Positions 51,227 through 60,742 of a stretch of DNA of 64,000 nucleotides are shown here, one piece after another (position 1 is the first letter of the stretch; the number at the start of each line of letters is the position of its first letter). The stretch comes from Nostoc sp. HK-01 (GTDB lineage Bacteria; Cyanobacteriota; Cyanobacteriia; Cyanobacteriales; Nostocaceae). Location of the stretch: contig AP018318.1 in the NCBI GenBank assembly GCA_003990705.1, positions 2,793,501 through 2,857,500 of the forward strand, given 5' to 3'. The notes under the pieces were generated by a model, which saw nothing but the letters and a program-made list of their open reading frames with translations, ran no database searches and was not told the origin of the DNA. The position numbers and the translations under genes were made by a program.

Positions 51227-52303
51227 ATGCCAGGTTTACCAACAAAATTTAATTTTTGGCAACGTTTAAAAATAGCCCGTCGTTCTCTACTATTTGTAGT
51301 TGGTTACTGTTTGGTACTATCAACTACTTTGCTGAGTTGTAACGCATCTTCTAATAATACTCAACAGCAAGTAGCCGCACCAAGTAATACTGCAAAACAA
51401 GTAGTAAGAATTGTCCGGTCAAAGCAACTTTCTGCACTAGCAGTTTTAGAAAAGCAAGGTAATTTAGAAAAAAAATTAGAACCATTGGGTTTTAAAGTAG
51501 AGTGGCCGGAATTTGCTGCTGGGCCGCAACAGTTAGAGGCTCTCAATGCCAACGGACTTGATATTGCTTCTACAGCAGAATCACCTCCAATATTTGCACA
51601 AGCAGCAGGAACACCTCTTGTGTATCTAGCTACTACATCTTTTAGCGGTAAAGCTGTCTCGCTGTTAGTTCCCACAAACTCTCCTGTGAAAGCTATTGCT
51701 GACTTAAAAGGTAAAAAAGTTGCTTTCCAAAAAGCATCAATTGGTCACTATCTTTTAGTTAAAGCATTAGAATCAGTAGGACTAAAATTAAGTGATGTGC
51801 AGTCAGTTTTCTTACCACCTCCAGATGCTAATGTAGCTTTTAGTCAAGGTAAAGTTGATGGTTGGTTTATCTGGGAACCATTTGTTACTAGAGCCGAACA
51901 AAAGAAAGTTGGTCGTGTGTTGGTAGATGGTGGTAATTTGCGAGATACAGGCAATTTTTACTCGACTACAAAACAGTTTTATCAAGCACATCCTGATGTG
52001 ATTAAAGCATTTTTAGAAGAGCTTGAAAAAGCAGATCTTTGGACTAAGGAACATCGTGAAGAAGTAGCGCAGTTATTAGCTCCAGTTACTCAGCTTGATG
52101 TACCTACTCTCGAAATTATGCACGCTAAGTATGACTATGGTCTGCGACCAATTACTGAGCAAGTGATTGCTAAACAACAAGAAGTTGCTGATAAATGGTA
52201 CAGCTTGGGTCAAATACCTAAGAAAGTGAATGTCCGAGATGGATTTTTGACTCCCGAAGAATACGCCAAAATCACTCCCTCGGATGTGTTAGCGAAAAAG
52301 TAA
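51227..52303 (+). CDS. Sulfonate-type ABC substrate-binding lipoprotein (2)
   Basis: A 358-residue SsuA/TauA-like binding protein. Lipoprotein signal (YCLVLSTTLLSC), then QLSALAVLEKQGNLEKKLEP, NANGLDIASTAESPPIFAQA, IADLKGKKVAFQKASIGHYL and QGKVDGWFIWEPFVTRAEQK, all typical of aliphatic sulfonate receptors. It is followed by the tauD-like gene after 31 bases. Its ligand may be taurine by that context, but SsuA is also fitting. Confidence 0.85.
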   Translation: MPGLPTKFNFWQRLKIARRSLLFVVGYCLVLSTTLLSCNASSNNTQQQVAAPSNTAKQVVRIVRSKQLSALAVLEKQGNLEKKLEPLGFKVEWPEFAAGPQQLEALNANGLDIASTAESPPIFAQAAGTPLVYLATTSFSGKAVSLLVPTNSPVKAIADLKGKKVAFQKASIGHYLLVKALESVGLKLSDVQSVFLPPPDANVAFSQGKVDGWFIWEPFVTRAEQKKVGRVLVDGGNLRDTGNFYSTTKQFYQAHPDVIKAFLEELEKADLWTKEHREEVAQLLAPVTQLDVPTLEIMHAKYDYGLRPITEQVIAKQQEVADKWYSLGQIPKKVNVRDGFLTPEEYAKITPSDVLAKK

Positions 52304-52334
52304 GAAAGTTTCTAGTTAAAAGTGAGGAGATGTT

Positions 52335-53198
52335 ATGCCAACATTAACGTTAACAGAAGTAAAAGTTACGCCGCTTGATGCGCCTTTGGGTGCGGTAGTA
52401 ACTGGTTTGGATGCTAGTCAACCTGTTACACCAGAAGTAATTTTACAACTGAAACAAACTTTGCGCGATCGCCACATTTTAATCTTCAAAAATCAAACGC
52501 TGACAGATGAGCAACTGTTGAATTTTGCATATTACTTTGGCGACTTATATGTACCACCAGATGATGTTCCTGTGTTGGCTTCTCAACCAGGTGTCACTCC
52601 TGTAGTGATTAACGTTTCTAATGTTGATGGTGGTTATACAGGTACGGGAGAATTAGCCTTCCATTCCGACCACCATTGGACTCCACGTCCTTCTGCTGGT
52701 TCGTTGCTTTATGCGTTGGAAGTTCCCAGCCAAGGTGGTGATACTTATTGGTTAAACCTAAATTTGGCTTATGAAACTTTGGATGAAGCAACTAAACGCC
52801 GAATTGCAGATTTACAGTTAATTACCTACAATCCATTTTTACGCGATCGCAATTCACCTAAAACCAAATATCGTCTTGACCGCAATACTCCGTTAATTAG
52901 TCCTGTGTTCCCCCATCCTTTGGTTAGAACACATCCTGAAAGCGGTAAGAAAATTCTTTATTTGGACTACGCCACAGAAGTTGAAATTGTCGGTTTAGAA
53001 CCAGAAGAGGGCGCAGAACTCATCGAACAGTTGCGACAGCATTTAAATCAGCCTCAGTTTTATTACCAACACAAATGGTCTGTCGGCGATATTGTTTATT
53101 GGGACAATCAAGCTACTTTACACTACCGTCAAGCGTTTGATGCAAATGAGCGCCGAGTCATGAAGCGCGTTAGCCTTGCGGGTAGCCGTCCTTTCTAG
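52335..53198 (+). CDS. tauD: TauD/TfdA-family alpha-ketoglutarate dioxygenase
   Basis: TauD releases sulfite from taurine using oxygen, Fe(II) and 2-oxoglutarate. The 287-residue protein has the iron-binding HxD at His110 and Asp112 (FHSDHHWTP) and the distal His263 (LHYRQAF), with the 2-oxoglutarate-binding Arg near 275. Length and order fit. A strong terminator follows. With the preceding binding lipoprotein it suggests uptake and desulfonation. Related enzymes act on other sulfonates or sulfate esters, so taurine is not certain. Confidence 0.86.
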   Translation: MPTLTLTEVKVTPLDAPLGAVVTGLDASQPVTPEVILQLKQTLRDRHILIFKNQTLTDEQLLNFAYYFGDLYVPPDDVPVLASQPGVTPVVINVSNVDGGYTGTGELAFHSDHHWTPRPSAGSLLYALEVPSQGGDTYWLNLNLAYETLDEATKRRIADLQLITYNPFLRDRNSPKTKYRLDRNTPLISPVFPHPLVRTHPESGKKILYLDYATEVEIVGLEPEEGAELIEQLRQHLNQPQFYYQHKWSVGDIVYWDNQATLHYRQAFDANERRVMKRVSLAGSRPF

Positions 53199-53229
53199 AT
53201 TTTAATTTCCCAGGTACTGCGTGATTTTT

Positions 53230-53260
53230 TTGGAGTAGCACAACCTACTCCAATTTTTTA
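53230..53260 (+). terminator. Intrinsic terminator of the sulfonate unit
   Basis: TTGGAGTAG at 53230-53238 pairs with CTACTCCAA at 53245-53253 over a 6-base loop, followed by six T residues, 31 bases after the tauD stop. Confidence 0.88.
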
Positions 53261-53488
53261 TTTATCTAAGCCAAGTGACACTTTTTATCAAATACTGTTC
53301 ACCTTAATTGATATTTATTTTCTAAAAGTATATTGTTCTTAACAGAAGCCATATCTTACAAAAGCTGAATTTTCCTAAAAATCACAACTAAAAAGAGTCT
53401 TGTAGCTGTGAAAAAGCAACTCAGTCAGAATTTTTGGCTTGATATTTGTAAAAGGTCATTATAAGATTACAGAGTTTAGTGATAATAG

Positions 53489-54994
<1,506 letters not shown>

Positions 54995-55045
54995 TGAATA
55001 ATATTGTGTTCTAGTTATGGCAGTTGCTGAATAGATTCTTATCAT

Positions 55046-55075
55046 GGTAAGAGCGTAAATCTTTGCGCTCTTACC
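55046..55075. terminator. Hairpin between convergent genes
   Basis: GGTAAGAGCG at 55046-55055 pairs with CGCTCTTACC at 55066-55075 over 10 bases. Located between the TonB-like gene and the last gene of the minus-strand cluster, it may act in both directions. Confidence 0.6.
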
Positions 55076-55101
55076 TTTGCATTGTGTGGTTTTTGCAGTT
55101 T

Positions 55102-55656
55102 TCACCGAGGATGTTTGAGACAAGGAGATTGCCCATCGGTGGAAGATTCATCACCATAAATTGCTAAAGTATGATATCCAGGATCAGAATCTGTATAAAG
55201 TACTCGAAAAGTGTATAGCTTACTTTTACCTTGCCCTTCTGTAATCACTGTTAAAAGTGTTTTATCTGTGTTTGGCAGTCCAGGAATTTTTAGTTTAGGA
55301 ATACGCCTCATTTGAATGACATTGGCGGCGGAGTTTTTACAATCTCCTGAATTAAAATTTTGATTTTGCCCAAATTGGGTACAGACTGGCCCATCAAAAT
55401 CTATAGTTACTTGTGATGGGTCATTTAACCAAACTTTTTTAATTGTTTCGCCAGCTGGTAAAAAGCTTAAATTTGTACCCTGTACATAAGAAACTGTGAT
55501 AGTTGGCACTACGCCACTTAAACCTTGTGCTTGACAGGAAAGCATAGAACGCAAAACTACATTCTGAGCTATAGCTCGGCCAGCCAATAATATAATTCCA
55601 GATGAAATAATTACGGAGGCCAGAGAGAGGAAATTAGGGGCGTTGGCATTTTTCAT
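55102..55656 (-). CDS. Exported protein, possibly VirB9/TraK-like
   Basis: A 184-residue protein with a signal peptide (IISSGIILLAGRAIAQ). The mature region is strand-rich: PAGETIKKVWLNDPSQVTI and KTLLTVITEGQGKSKLYTFR. These fit an N-terminal secretin-like VirB9/TrbG/TraK region, where an exported protein couples to VirB10, but the match is weak. Three Cys are present. It is last in the minus-strand secretion cluster, 34 bases after the virB10 gene. Confidence 0.45.
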   Translation of the reverse strand: MKNANAPNFLSLASVIISSGIILLAGRAIAQNVVLRSMLSCQAQGLSGVVPTITVSYVQGTNLSFLPAGETIKKVWLNDPSQVTIDFDGPVCTQFGQNQNFNSGDCKNSAANVIQMRRIPKLKIPGLPNTDKTLLTVITEGQGKSKLYTFRVLYTDSDPGYHTLAIYGDESSTDGQSPCLKHPR

Positions 55657-55690
55657 GACTGCGATCGCTAAACTAAGTCAAGATTAAAAA

Positions 55691-57259
55691 TTAAAACTGT
55701 AGTTGTTGATTAACGTATACCTCAACTTCTTTACCAGCAGCTATAAACCACACGTTAGTTTGTTGGGTTAATTGGGCAATTGCCTGTTGATTGCGTTGGG
55801 AAATTTGGGGAATTACAGAGTTAAACCCACCTTCTAATACCCCAGCTAAAAGGTTACGTCGGGGATTAGTATTACTTACAATCGTACCTGTAGCAGTTGT
55901 TGTGACAACTTGAGCCTCTGTACGGTTAAATAACTCTGCGGCTTTACCAATACCACCCAAGACAAATAACCCTAAATCCATGCTTGCAATAGCTCCACTG
56001 GCATTAGGAAATTTATTTGCTATTAAAGGTCTACCTCTAACACCACGAATAATAATCGCATTTTTGGGTAAGTTTGTTTCTGTCAAAACACCATCTTTTT
56101 GAGAGACAATTTTTGTGACATTTAACTGTAACAAACCTTGATCAGACAGAGATTTAATTTCCGCCAATAACTCAGTTTTTGCCGGAATCGCAACTTGACC
56201 ATCGATAGATTTTAAAGGTTGTTTTAATTGAATGACAAAGACATTTTTATCTTCATCATCATCTTTGTCATTACCTCTGGTTCTAGTAGTTTCTCCAAAA
56301 ATGGCTGTAGCTACCACAGCCTTAGTACTAGTACCCACAGCTACAGTTTTCGGGCCTTGAGTTTGTCCTGGGCTAAGTCCAGGATTAGTCTGAGGTTGTG
56401 GTTGTGTTACTTCTGGCGAGGTCACAGTATTGTTGTTGTTGGCTGGAGGAACTTGACTGATATTCACTCCGGATGTTCCAGTTGTCGAAACCTGACCATA
56501 ACTGCCTAATTTAGCTAACTTTGCCCATTCTTGCAGCGGATCTGGTGGAGTAGGTGGAGTGTTAACTACTGGTTGTGGTGGTGGTGAAAATTCTGGTACT
56601 GTGCGATTTTCGGGGATAGCTGGTACAACAGCAGGCCTTTCTATAGCCGGATTAATTGGACGGGGAATATACACTACCTGGGCTGGTGTTTGCACTGCTG
56701 GGCGAACATTTCTGACTGTGGCTATGCGATTAGGTCTGGTATCTACTGACGAAACTAATCTGACTGGATTTCTGAGACTTTGTTGAGAGGCTGCTACTTC
56801 ATCTGCTTGTTCAGCGAGAGCTAATTTTGTTTTTAAATCGTCAATTTCTTGTTGTAAATCTTGCTGGCGGGTAGTAGTGGCGGTTGTGGATGGAGTGGGA
56901 ACGGAAACAACATTACTTTTTGACTTTTGACTGCTACCACTCATAAGTTGAGATAAAAAACCACCAGCTAATAAAACTACTACTAAGGTGGCGGAGCCGA
57001 CTAAAGTTAATTTGGCAAAAGGATTCGCAGATAGAGGTTGGGTTTGTTTAATTTCTGGCGGTTCAGCAGTCAAAGCCTCTGGAATGTCTGTCTCTTCTGT
57101 GGCTTCGACATTCACAGTTTTTGATTCGTCTTCAAAACCTACTAATCTAGCGATTTTTGATTCCCAATCGGCAGATTCTGTTTGTTTTTGTGAATCAGTC
57201 TGAGGGCGATTCACAAGATTTTGAGAAGAAAGTTCTGAAGAAATGGAATAAGAAGTCAT
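55691..57259 (-). CDS. VirB10/TrbI-like protein
   Basis: A 522-residue T4SS core-complex protein. Short cytoplasmic N-terminus, membrane helix at about 82-107, Pro/Gln-rich periplasmic stretch, and a C-terminal beta-barrel region (NVFVIQLKQPLKSIDGQVAI, IPAKTELLAEI, VLTETNLPKNAIIIRGVRGR) as in the VirB10/TraB family, ending VYVNQQLQF. In type IV secretion it spans inner and outer membranes. Neighbours in virB order support it. Confidence 0.78.
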   Translation of the reverse strand: MTSYSISSELSSQNLVNRPQTDSQKQTESADWESKIARLVGFEDESKTVNVEATEETDIPEALTAEPPEIKQTQPLSANPFAKLTLVGSATLVVVLLAGGFLSQLMSGSSQKSKSNVVSVPTPSTTATTTRQQDLQQEIDDLKTKLALAEQADEVAASQQSLRNPVRLVSSVDTRPNRIATVRNVRPAVQTPAQVVYIPRPINPAIERPAVVPAIPENRTVPEFSPPPQPVVNTPPTPPDPLQEWAKLAKLGSYGQVSTTGTSGVNISQVPPANNNNTVTSPEVTQPQPQTNPGLSPGQTQGPKTVAVGTSTKAVVATAIFGETTRTRGNDKDDDEDKNVFVIQLKQPLKSIDGQVAIPAKTELLAEIKSLSDQGLLQLNVTKIVSQKDGVLTETNLPKNAIIIRGVRGRPLIANKFPNASGAIASMDLGLFVLGGIGKAAELFNRTEAQVVTTTATGTIVSNTNPRRNLLAGVLEGGFNSVIPQISQRNQQAIAQLTQQTNVWFIAAGKEVEVYVNQQLQF

Positions 57260-57283
57260 GGTATATAGTTTTGGTGATAATGT

Positions 57284-57964
57284 TTAAGAACAATTTTTGT
57301 CTTTTATGTCACATATATTGTAAATTTCTAATCTCGCTTCGCCAAGGCGGTAAGCAGCTAAATGCCAAGACAGTGGTTTGTCTGGTAATGATGTTAATGC
57401 TTCATCGACGACTCGGACTAAAATTTGTTTATTAAAAGGACTTGATTGTCCTAGTTTGTCATAATTGGTAAAACTTAATTGATGAGCATACATCTCTAAT
57501 TTCCAAGCTCCATCTGCTATTTTAGTAGGCTGGGAAATACTATCAATTACTAATACATATTCACTTCCTTTATTAATATTTTGGAATTGTGAGCCTGATT
57601 TTAAATTTGTCAGTTCTAAAAGTAATTTTTGTTTTATGTTATTAGATACCATCTGAGAACTAATATCCCAAGCTGTTTGCGGTGGTTGTTGTTCTGACCA
57701 AGTAAGCATGAGGCTTATGGTTTCCCCAACAAAGCGCCGAATTGTTTCGGGATATCTTTCAATGCTTGGTTTAGGATCTACTGTGATAGCTTGACCGTCT
57801 ATAAGTTGTACTAAACTTTGTGGTGTTAATTGTTGTTTCAGCGCCTGTAACATTGACCCATGAAACATTAATAGCAGTAAGGCAAATACATTTAAGCCGA
57901 ATGTGGCGACGGCAAATAAAGGTAAAATGTTGCTTTTTTTATTTTCTGTTTTGAGTATTTGCAT
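57284..57964 (-). CDS. VirB8/TraE-like inner-membrane protein (copy 2)
   Basis: A 226-residue protein with one N-terminal membrane helix (LFAVATFGLNVFALLLLMFH) and a periplasmic part with LVQLIDGQAITVDP, RFVGETISLML and FNKQILVRVVDEAL. It shares the layout and several motifs (Q-x-I-D-G, FV-x-x-x-S/T and F-N-K-x-x-L-V-R) with the gene upstream at 57985, so the two are paralogues. Fold of VirB8/TraE is inferred from topology and position. Confidence 0.6.
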   Translation of the reverse strand: MQILKTENKKSNILPLFAVATFGLNVFALLLLMFHGSMLQALKQQLTPQSLVQLIDGQAITVDPKPSIERYPETIRRFVGETISLMLTWSEQQPPQTAWDISSQMVSNNIKQKLLLELTNLKSGSQFQNINKGSEYVLVIDSISQPTKIADGAWKLEMYAHQLSFTNYDKLGQSSPFNKQILVRVVDEALTSLPDKPLSWHLAAYRLGEARLEIYNICDIKDKNCS

Positions 57965-57984
57965 GAATACTATTTATATAAAAG

Positions 57985-58812
57985 TTACCTAAGAAAACTA
58001 CTGATTGGTTTCTTATTGAGACATTGATTAGTTTTATCTTCTGGGTTATTGTATTCATCTATCAAACATAAATTCCGAATTTCATAAATTTCTAATTTGT
58101 CTGTGCGCGTGCTATATATAGCTTTTTGTAGGTCTGTACTATTTTCATTAAGAGGATAGGGAAAATAATCCACTGCACGAACTAATAAATCTTTATTAAA
58201 TGCTGTGACTCTTCGACGATTGTCAGAACGTTTGGTTTGCACTAAGTCAGCTACCATCCCGACACGCCATTTACCAGGAGCAATTTTTTGAGGCGGATAG
58301 AGGCGTTTGATGATTAACTGGGCGGTGATGCTTTGGCTGGTGTTGTTAGCAAAGACTTCTGGTGGTGTTAGTTCGGCGATCGCACTTAATAAACCTTTAC
58401 GAAAATCTTCAGCAATAGCAAAACTAGCTATCCATGTACTAGTTGTCACGTTTCTATTACCACCTTTGACAGTCCGCACCTGTATTCCTAGATCGGGTTT
58501 AGGTTTAGCGACTTCTTCAATAGTTTGAGGAGGTAAGTTTCCTGACCAGTTAAACATGGTGGTCATGGTTTTACTGACAAATCTGCTAATCGTTTCGGTG
58601 TCCCTTTCTAAGTCATCAGTGGCGCTAGGTGACTTACCATCAATCATCTGTACAAAGTTAGGTGGTTTTCTCAGACTCAGTTGGCGGATATTTAAGCCTT
58701 GAATAATAAATAAAATTAACACTAATATTTGCAAACTGAAAGTAGCGATCGCAAAAGTTGTCAATACACTTCCTGTTTGTTTTTGCTGTCTTTTTTTAAG
58801 TAAATTGACCAT
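57985..58812 (-). CDS. VirB8/TraE-like inner-membrane protein (copy 1)
   Basis: A 275-residue protein with an N-terminal membrane helix (FAIATFSLQILVLILFIIQG), then FVQMIDGKSPSATDDLERD, ETISRFVSKTMTTMF and AFNKDLLVRAVDYFP. It resembles copy 2 along its length. A two-copy VirB8 is unusual; either they form a mixed complex or have divided roles. Spacing to copy 2 is 20 bases, so one transcript. Confidence 0.6.
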   Translation of the reverse strand: MVNLLKKRQQKQTGSVLTTFAIATFSLQILVLILFIIQGLNIRQLSLRKPPNFVQMIDGKSPSATDDLERDTETISRFVSKTMTTMFNWSGNLPPQTIEEVAKPKPDLGIQVRTVKGGNRNVTTSTWIASFAIAEDFRKGLLSAIAELTPPEVFANNTSQSITAQLIIKRLYPPQKIAPGKWRVGMVADLVQTKRSDNRRRVTAFNKDLLVRAVDYFPYPLNENSTDLQKAIYSTRTDKLEIYEIRNLCLIDEYNNPEDKTNQCLNKKPISSFLR

Positions 58813-58831
58813 ACGATCACCTGCTAAGAAT

Positions 58832-59875
58832 TCAGATTCGATTCTTCACCAAAGTTTCAGTATTACTAATAGCGCTAAAAACTGCAAACCCTCCGGCCGC
58901 AGCTAAAAACAACGATAACAAAGGTGCTAAAATTCCTAAAAAGATAATAAACCACATTAAATCAGGGCTGGCATTGATATCTTGTCCTGGCCCGTTAATA
59001 ATTACTGCTGCTGTCAATGCTGCTACAATATTAAACGAAATTTTGGCAATTCCCGCCGCTAAAAACCCTGTCATCCAAGCAAAAATCGGCTTTCCTGCCC
59101 CAGGTAATAATGAAGCGCCTACGGCTATGGGGCCTAAAGCTGCTATCAATAACATCGTAGCTTCTAGTAAATTTTGAAAAGCATATTGTAGTGAAATTAA
59201 AAAGTTTTTAATAGTTGTTTGTCCTGTATTGCCTAACAGTGCATTAAATGCGGTATCAGTAATAATTCCTGTACCAAATTTAATTTGATTAACTTGATTT
59301 TCTAATCTATCTATCCAAGTTCTATTACCGTATCTATTTCTATATTCTTGCCATAGGTCATCAATTTGTTCAGTTGCTTTATTTAAACAGTCAGTTTGTT
59401 GTTGACCAGTAAGTGCTTGACAAGGACGCAGCAACGAACCTGCAACTTCTTCCGCTACACTCATGTTGATTGCTTGCTGATAAGTTTGTTCTGTATCTGC
59501 TGTGGTAACTACTTGCTGATTCACTACATTGATAAAATTTCTCACCCCTAAAGTGAGGTTAGAAAGCACGCTTCCACCGCCAGGGTTACTTAATAACACT
59601 ACGACAACAAACGGCCAAATTAAGCCCGATATGGGGCGAGAATATTCACTATAAATTACATCCTTTAGCCATTGCACCATAAAAAATAACAGCGTACCAA
59701 CAGCAAAGAACACACCTAAATTTGTGATCGCTCCATATAAGTTATTACTAGTGTTATTTTGTAATAAATCTACCCATTGTTTGTCCCAACTTTCAGCGAT
59801 ACTTTTAGCTGTTGTTGCTCCATTTTCAAGGGTATCTGTAATGCCTGGAAAAGCTTGTAAAATATAAAGCTGCAT
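58832..59875 (-). CDS. VirB6/TrbL-like multi-pass membrane protein
   Basis: A 347-residue membrane protein. The N-terminal part has two helices (NLGVFFAVGTLLFFMVQWLK and LIWPFVVVVLLSNPG), followed by a soluble section with Cys pairs, then about four helices including a small-residue-rich one (LLIAALGPIAVGASLLPGAG) typical of VirB6/TrbL. It lies between the virB5-like and virB8-like genes, the normal position. Confidence 0.62.
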   Translation of the reverse strand: MQLYILQAFPGITDTLENGATTAKSIAESWDKQWVDLLQNNTSNNLYGAITNLGVFFAVGTLLFFMVQWLKDVIYSEYSRPISGLIWPFVVVVLLSNPGGGSVLSNLTLGVRNFINVVNQQVVTTADTEQTYQQAINMSVAEEVAGSLLRPCQALTGQQQTDCLNKATEQIDDLWQEYRNRYGNRTWIDRLENQVNQIKFGTGIITDTAFNALLGNTGQTTIKNFLISLQYAFQNLLEATMLLIAALGPIAVGASLLPGAGKPIFAWMTGFLAAGIAKISFNIVAALTAAVIINGPGQDINASPDLMWFIIFLGILAPLLSLFLAAAGGFAVFSAISNTETLVKNRI

Positions 59876-59904
59876 TTTAATTTACATTTTTTTATGATTA
59901 GTGA

Positions 59905-60708
59905 TCATGGTTTGCGCCCAAACAAATCTATTTGAGCCGAAGTGCGTAAAAGTCTGGCTGCTTCTGCTGCTGAATCAACCCGACGAGCGCGGTTAGTTTC
60001 TTCAACTTGCTGAGAAATATTCGCTAAATTTAAATTTGAGTATTGTATTGTTTGGTTTGTTTGGATGGTTTGAGCGAGATTTTCAGCGTTAATTTTTGCT
60101 TGCTCTTGGAGGATTTTAATAGTTTGTAGTTGAACATTCGATTGGCATAAGCTTGGATTCATTAAACTGTCTGGTGTAGGTACACCCGTCTGACCCATAC
60201 TTCCTTTAACTACTGAACACGCAGTATCTAAGATTGACTTTGTAATATTGAAAGGATCTTCAGCATCTTCAACTGACTTAGCAATTATCTCTATACTTCT
60301 TTCCGTATCTTCTAATTTCGTTTTTAGCCGTACTTGTCCTTCTCTACCCAAAACACCAGATACAGCACCACGAGTAACTATGCGATTTAGTTCGTTACTA
60401 ACCCCGGCACCATTGACTGCTGAATTATTCTCATATCTTCCTGATATGGAGTTAATTACAATCTCGTCGCGTACTTGTTTACCAGCAGCAACTGGATCTG
60501 GTAGATTCAATTCGCCACTGGAATTACTGAGCGCACCTTGAGTTCTAATATCTAGTGGTCGGAAAGTTTCATTCACATTACTTCTGAGATAGTTTTGTAA
60601 ATCTACAGAGTAGTATTGAAAATCAGTCCAGACTTTGCCTAGTTGTGCCATTGCGGGCAGAATTAATAAACTAGAAAAAACTAATGTTAATAAAGTTGTT
60701 TTTCGCAT
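59905..60708 (-). CDS. Secreted VirB5/TrbJ-like protein
   Basis: A 267-residue protein with a signal peptide (LLTLVFSSLLILPAMA). The mature part is mainly helical, and its C-terminal region (LQTIKILQEQAKINAENLAQ to SQQVEETNRARRVDS) forms a coiled coil. Such exported helical proteins sit after VirB4 in T4SS clusters (VirB5, TrbJ). Name is by position and topology. AGGTAAAAG precedes the ATG. Confidence 0.55.
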   Translation of the reverse strand: MRKTTLLTLVFSSLLILPAMAQLGKVWTDFQYYSVDLQNYLRSNVNETFRPLDIRTQGALSNSSGELNLPDPVAAGKQVRDEIVINSISGRYENNSAVNGAGVSNELNRIVTRGAVSGVLGREGQVRLKTKLEDTERSIEIIAKSVEDAEDPFNITKSILDTACSVVKGSMGQTGVPTPDSLMNPSLCQSNVQLQTIKILQEQAKINAENLAQTIQTNQTIQYSNLNLANISQQVEETNRARRVDSAAEAARLLRTSAQIDLFGRKP

Positions 60709-60742
60709 AAACTTTTACCTACATATAAGATTAATTGCTAAT

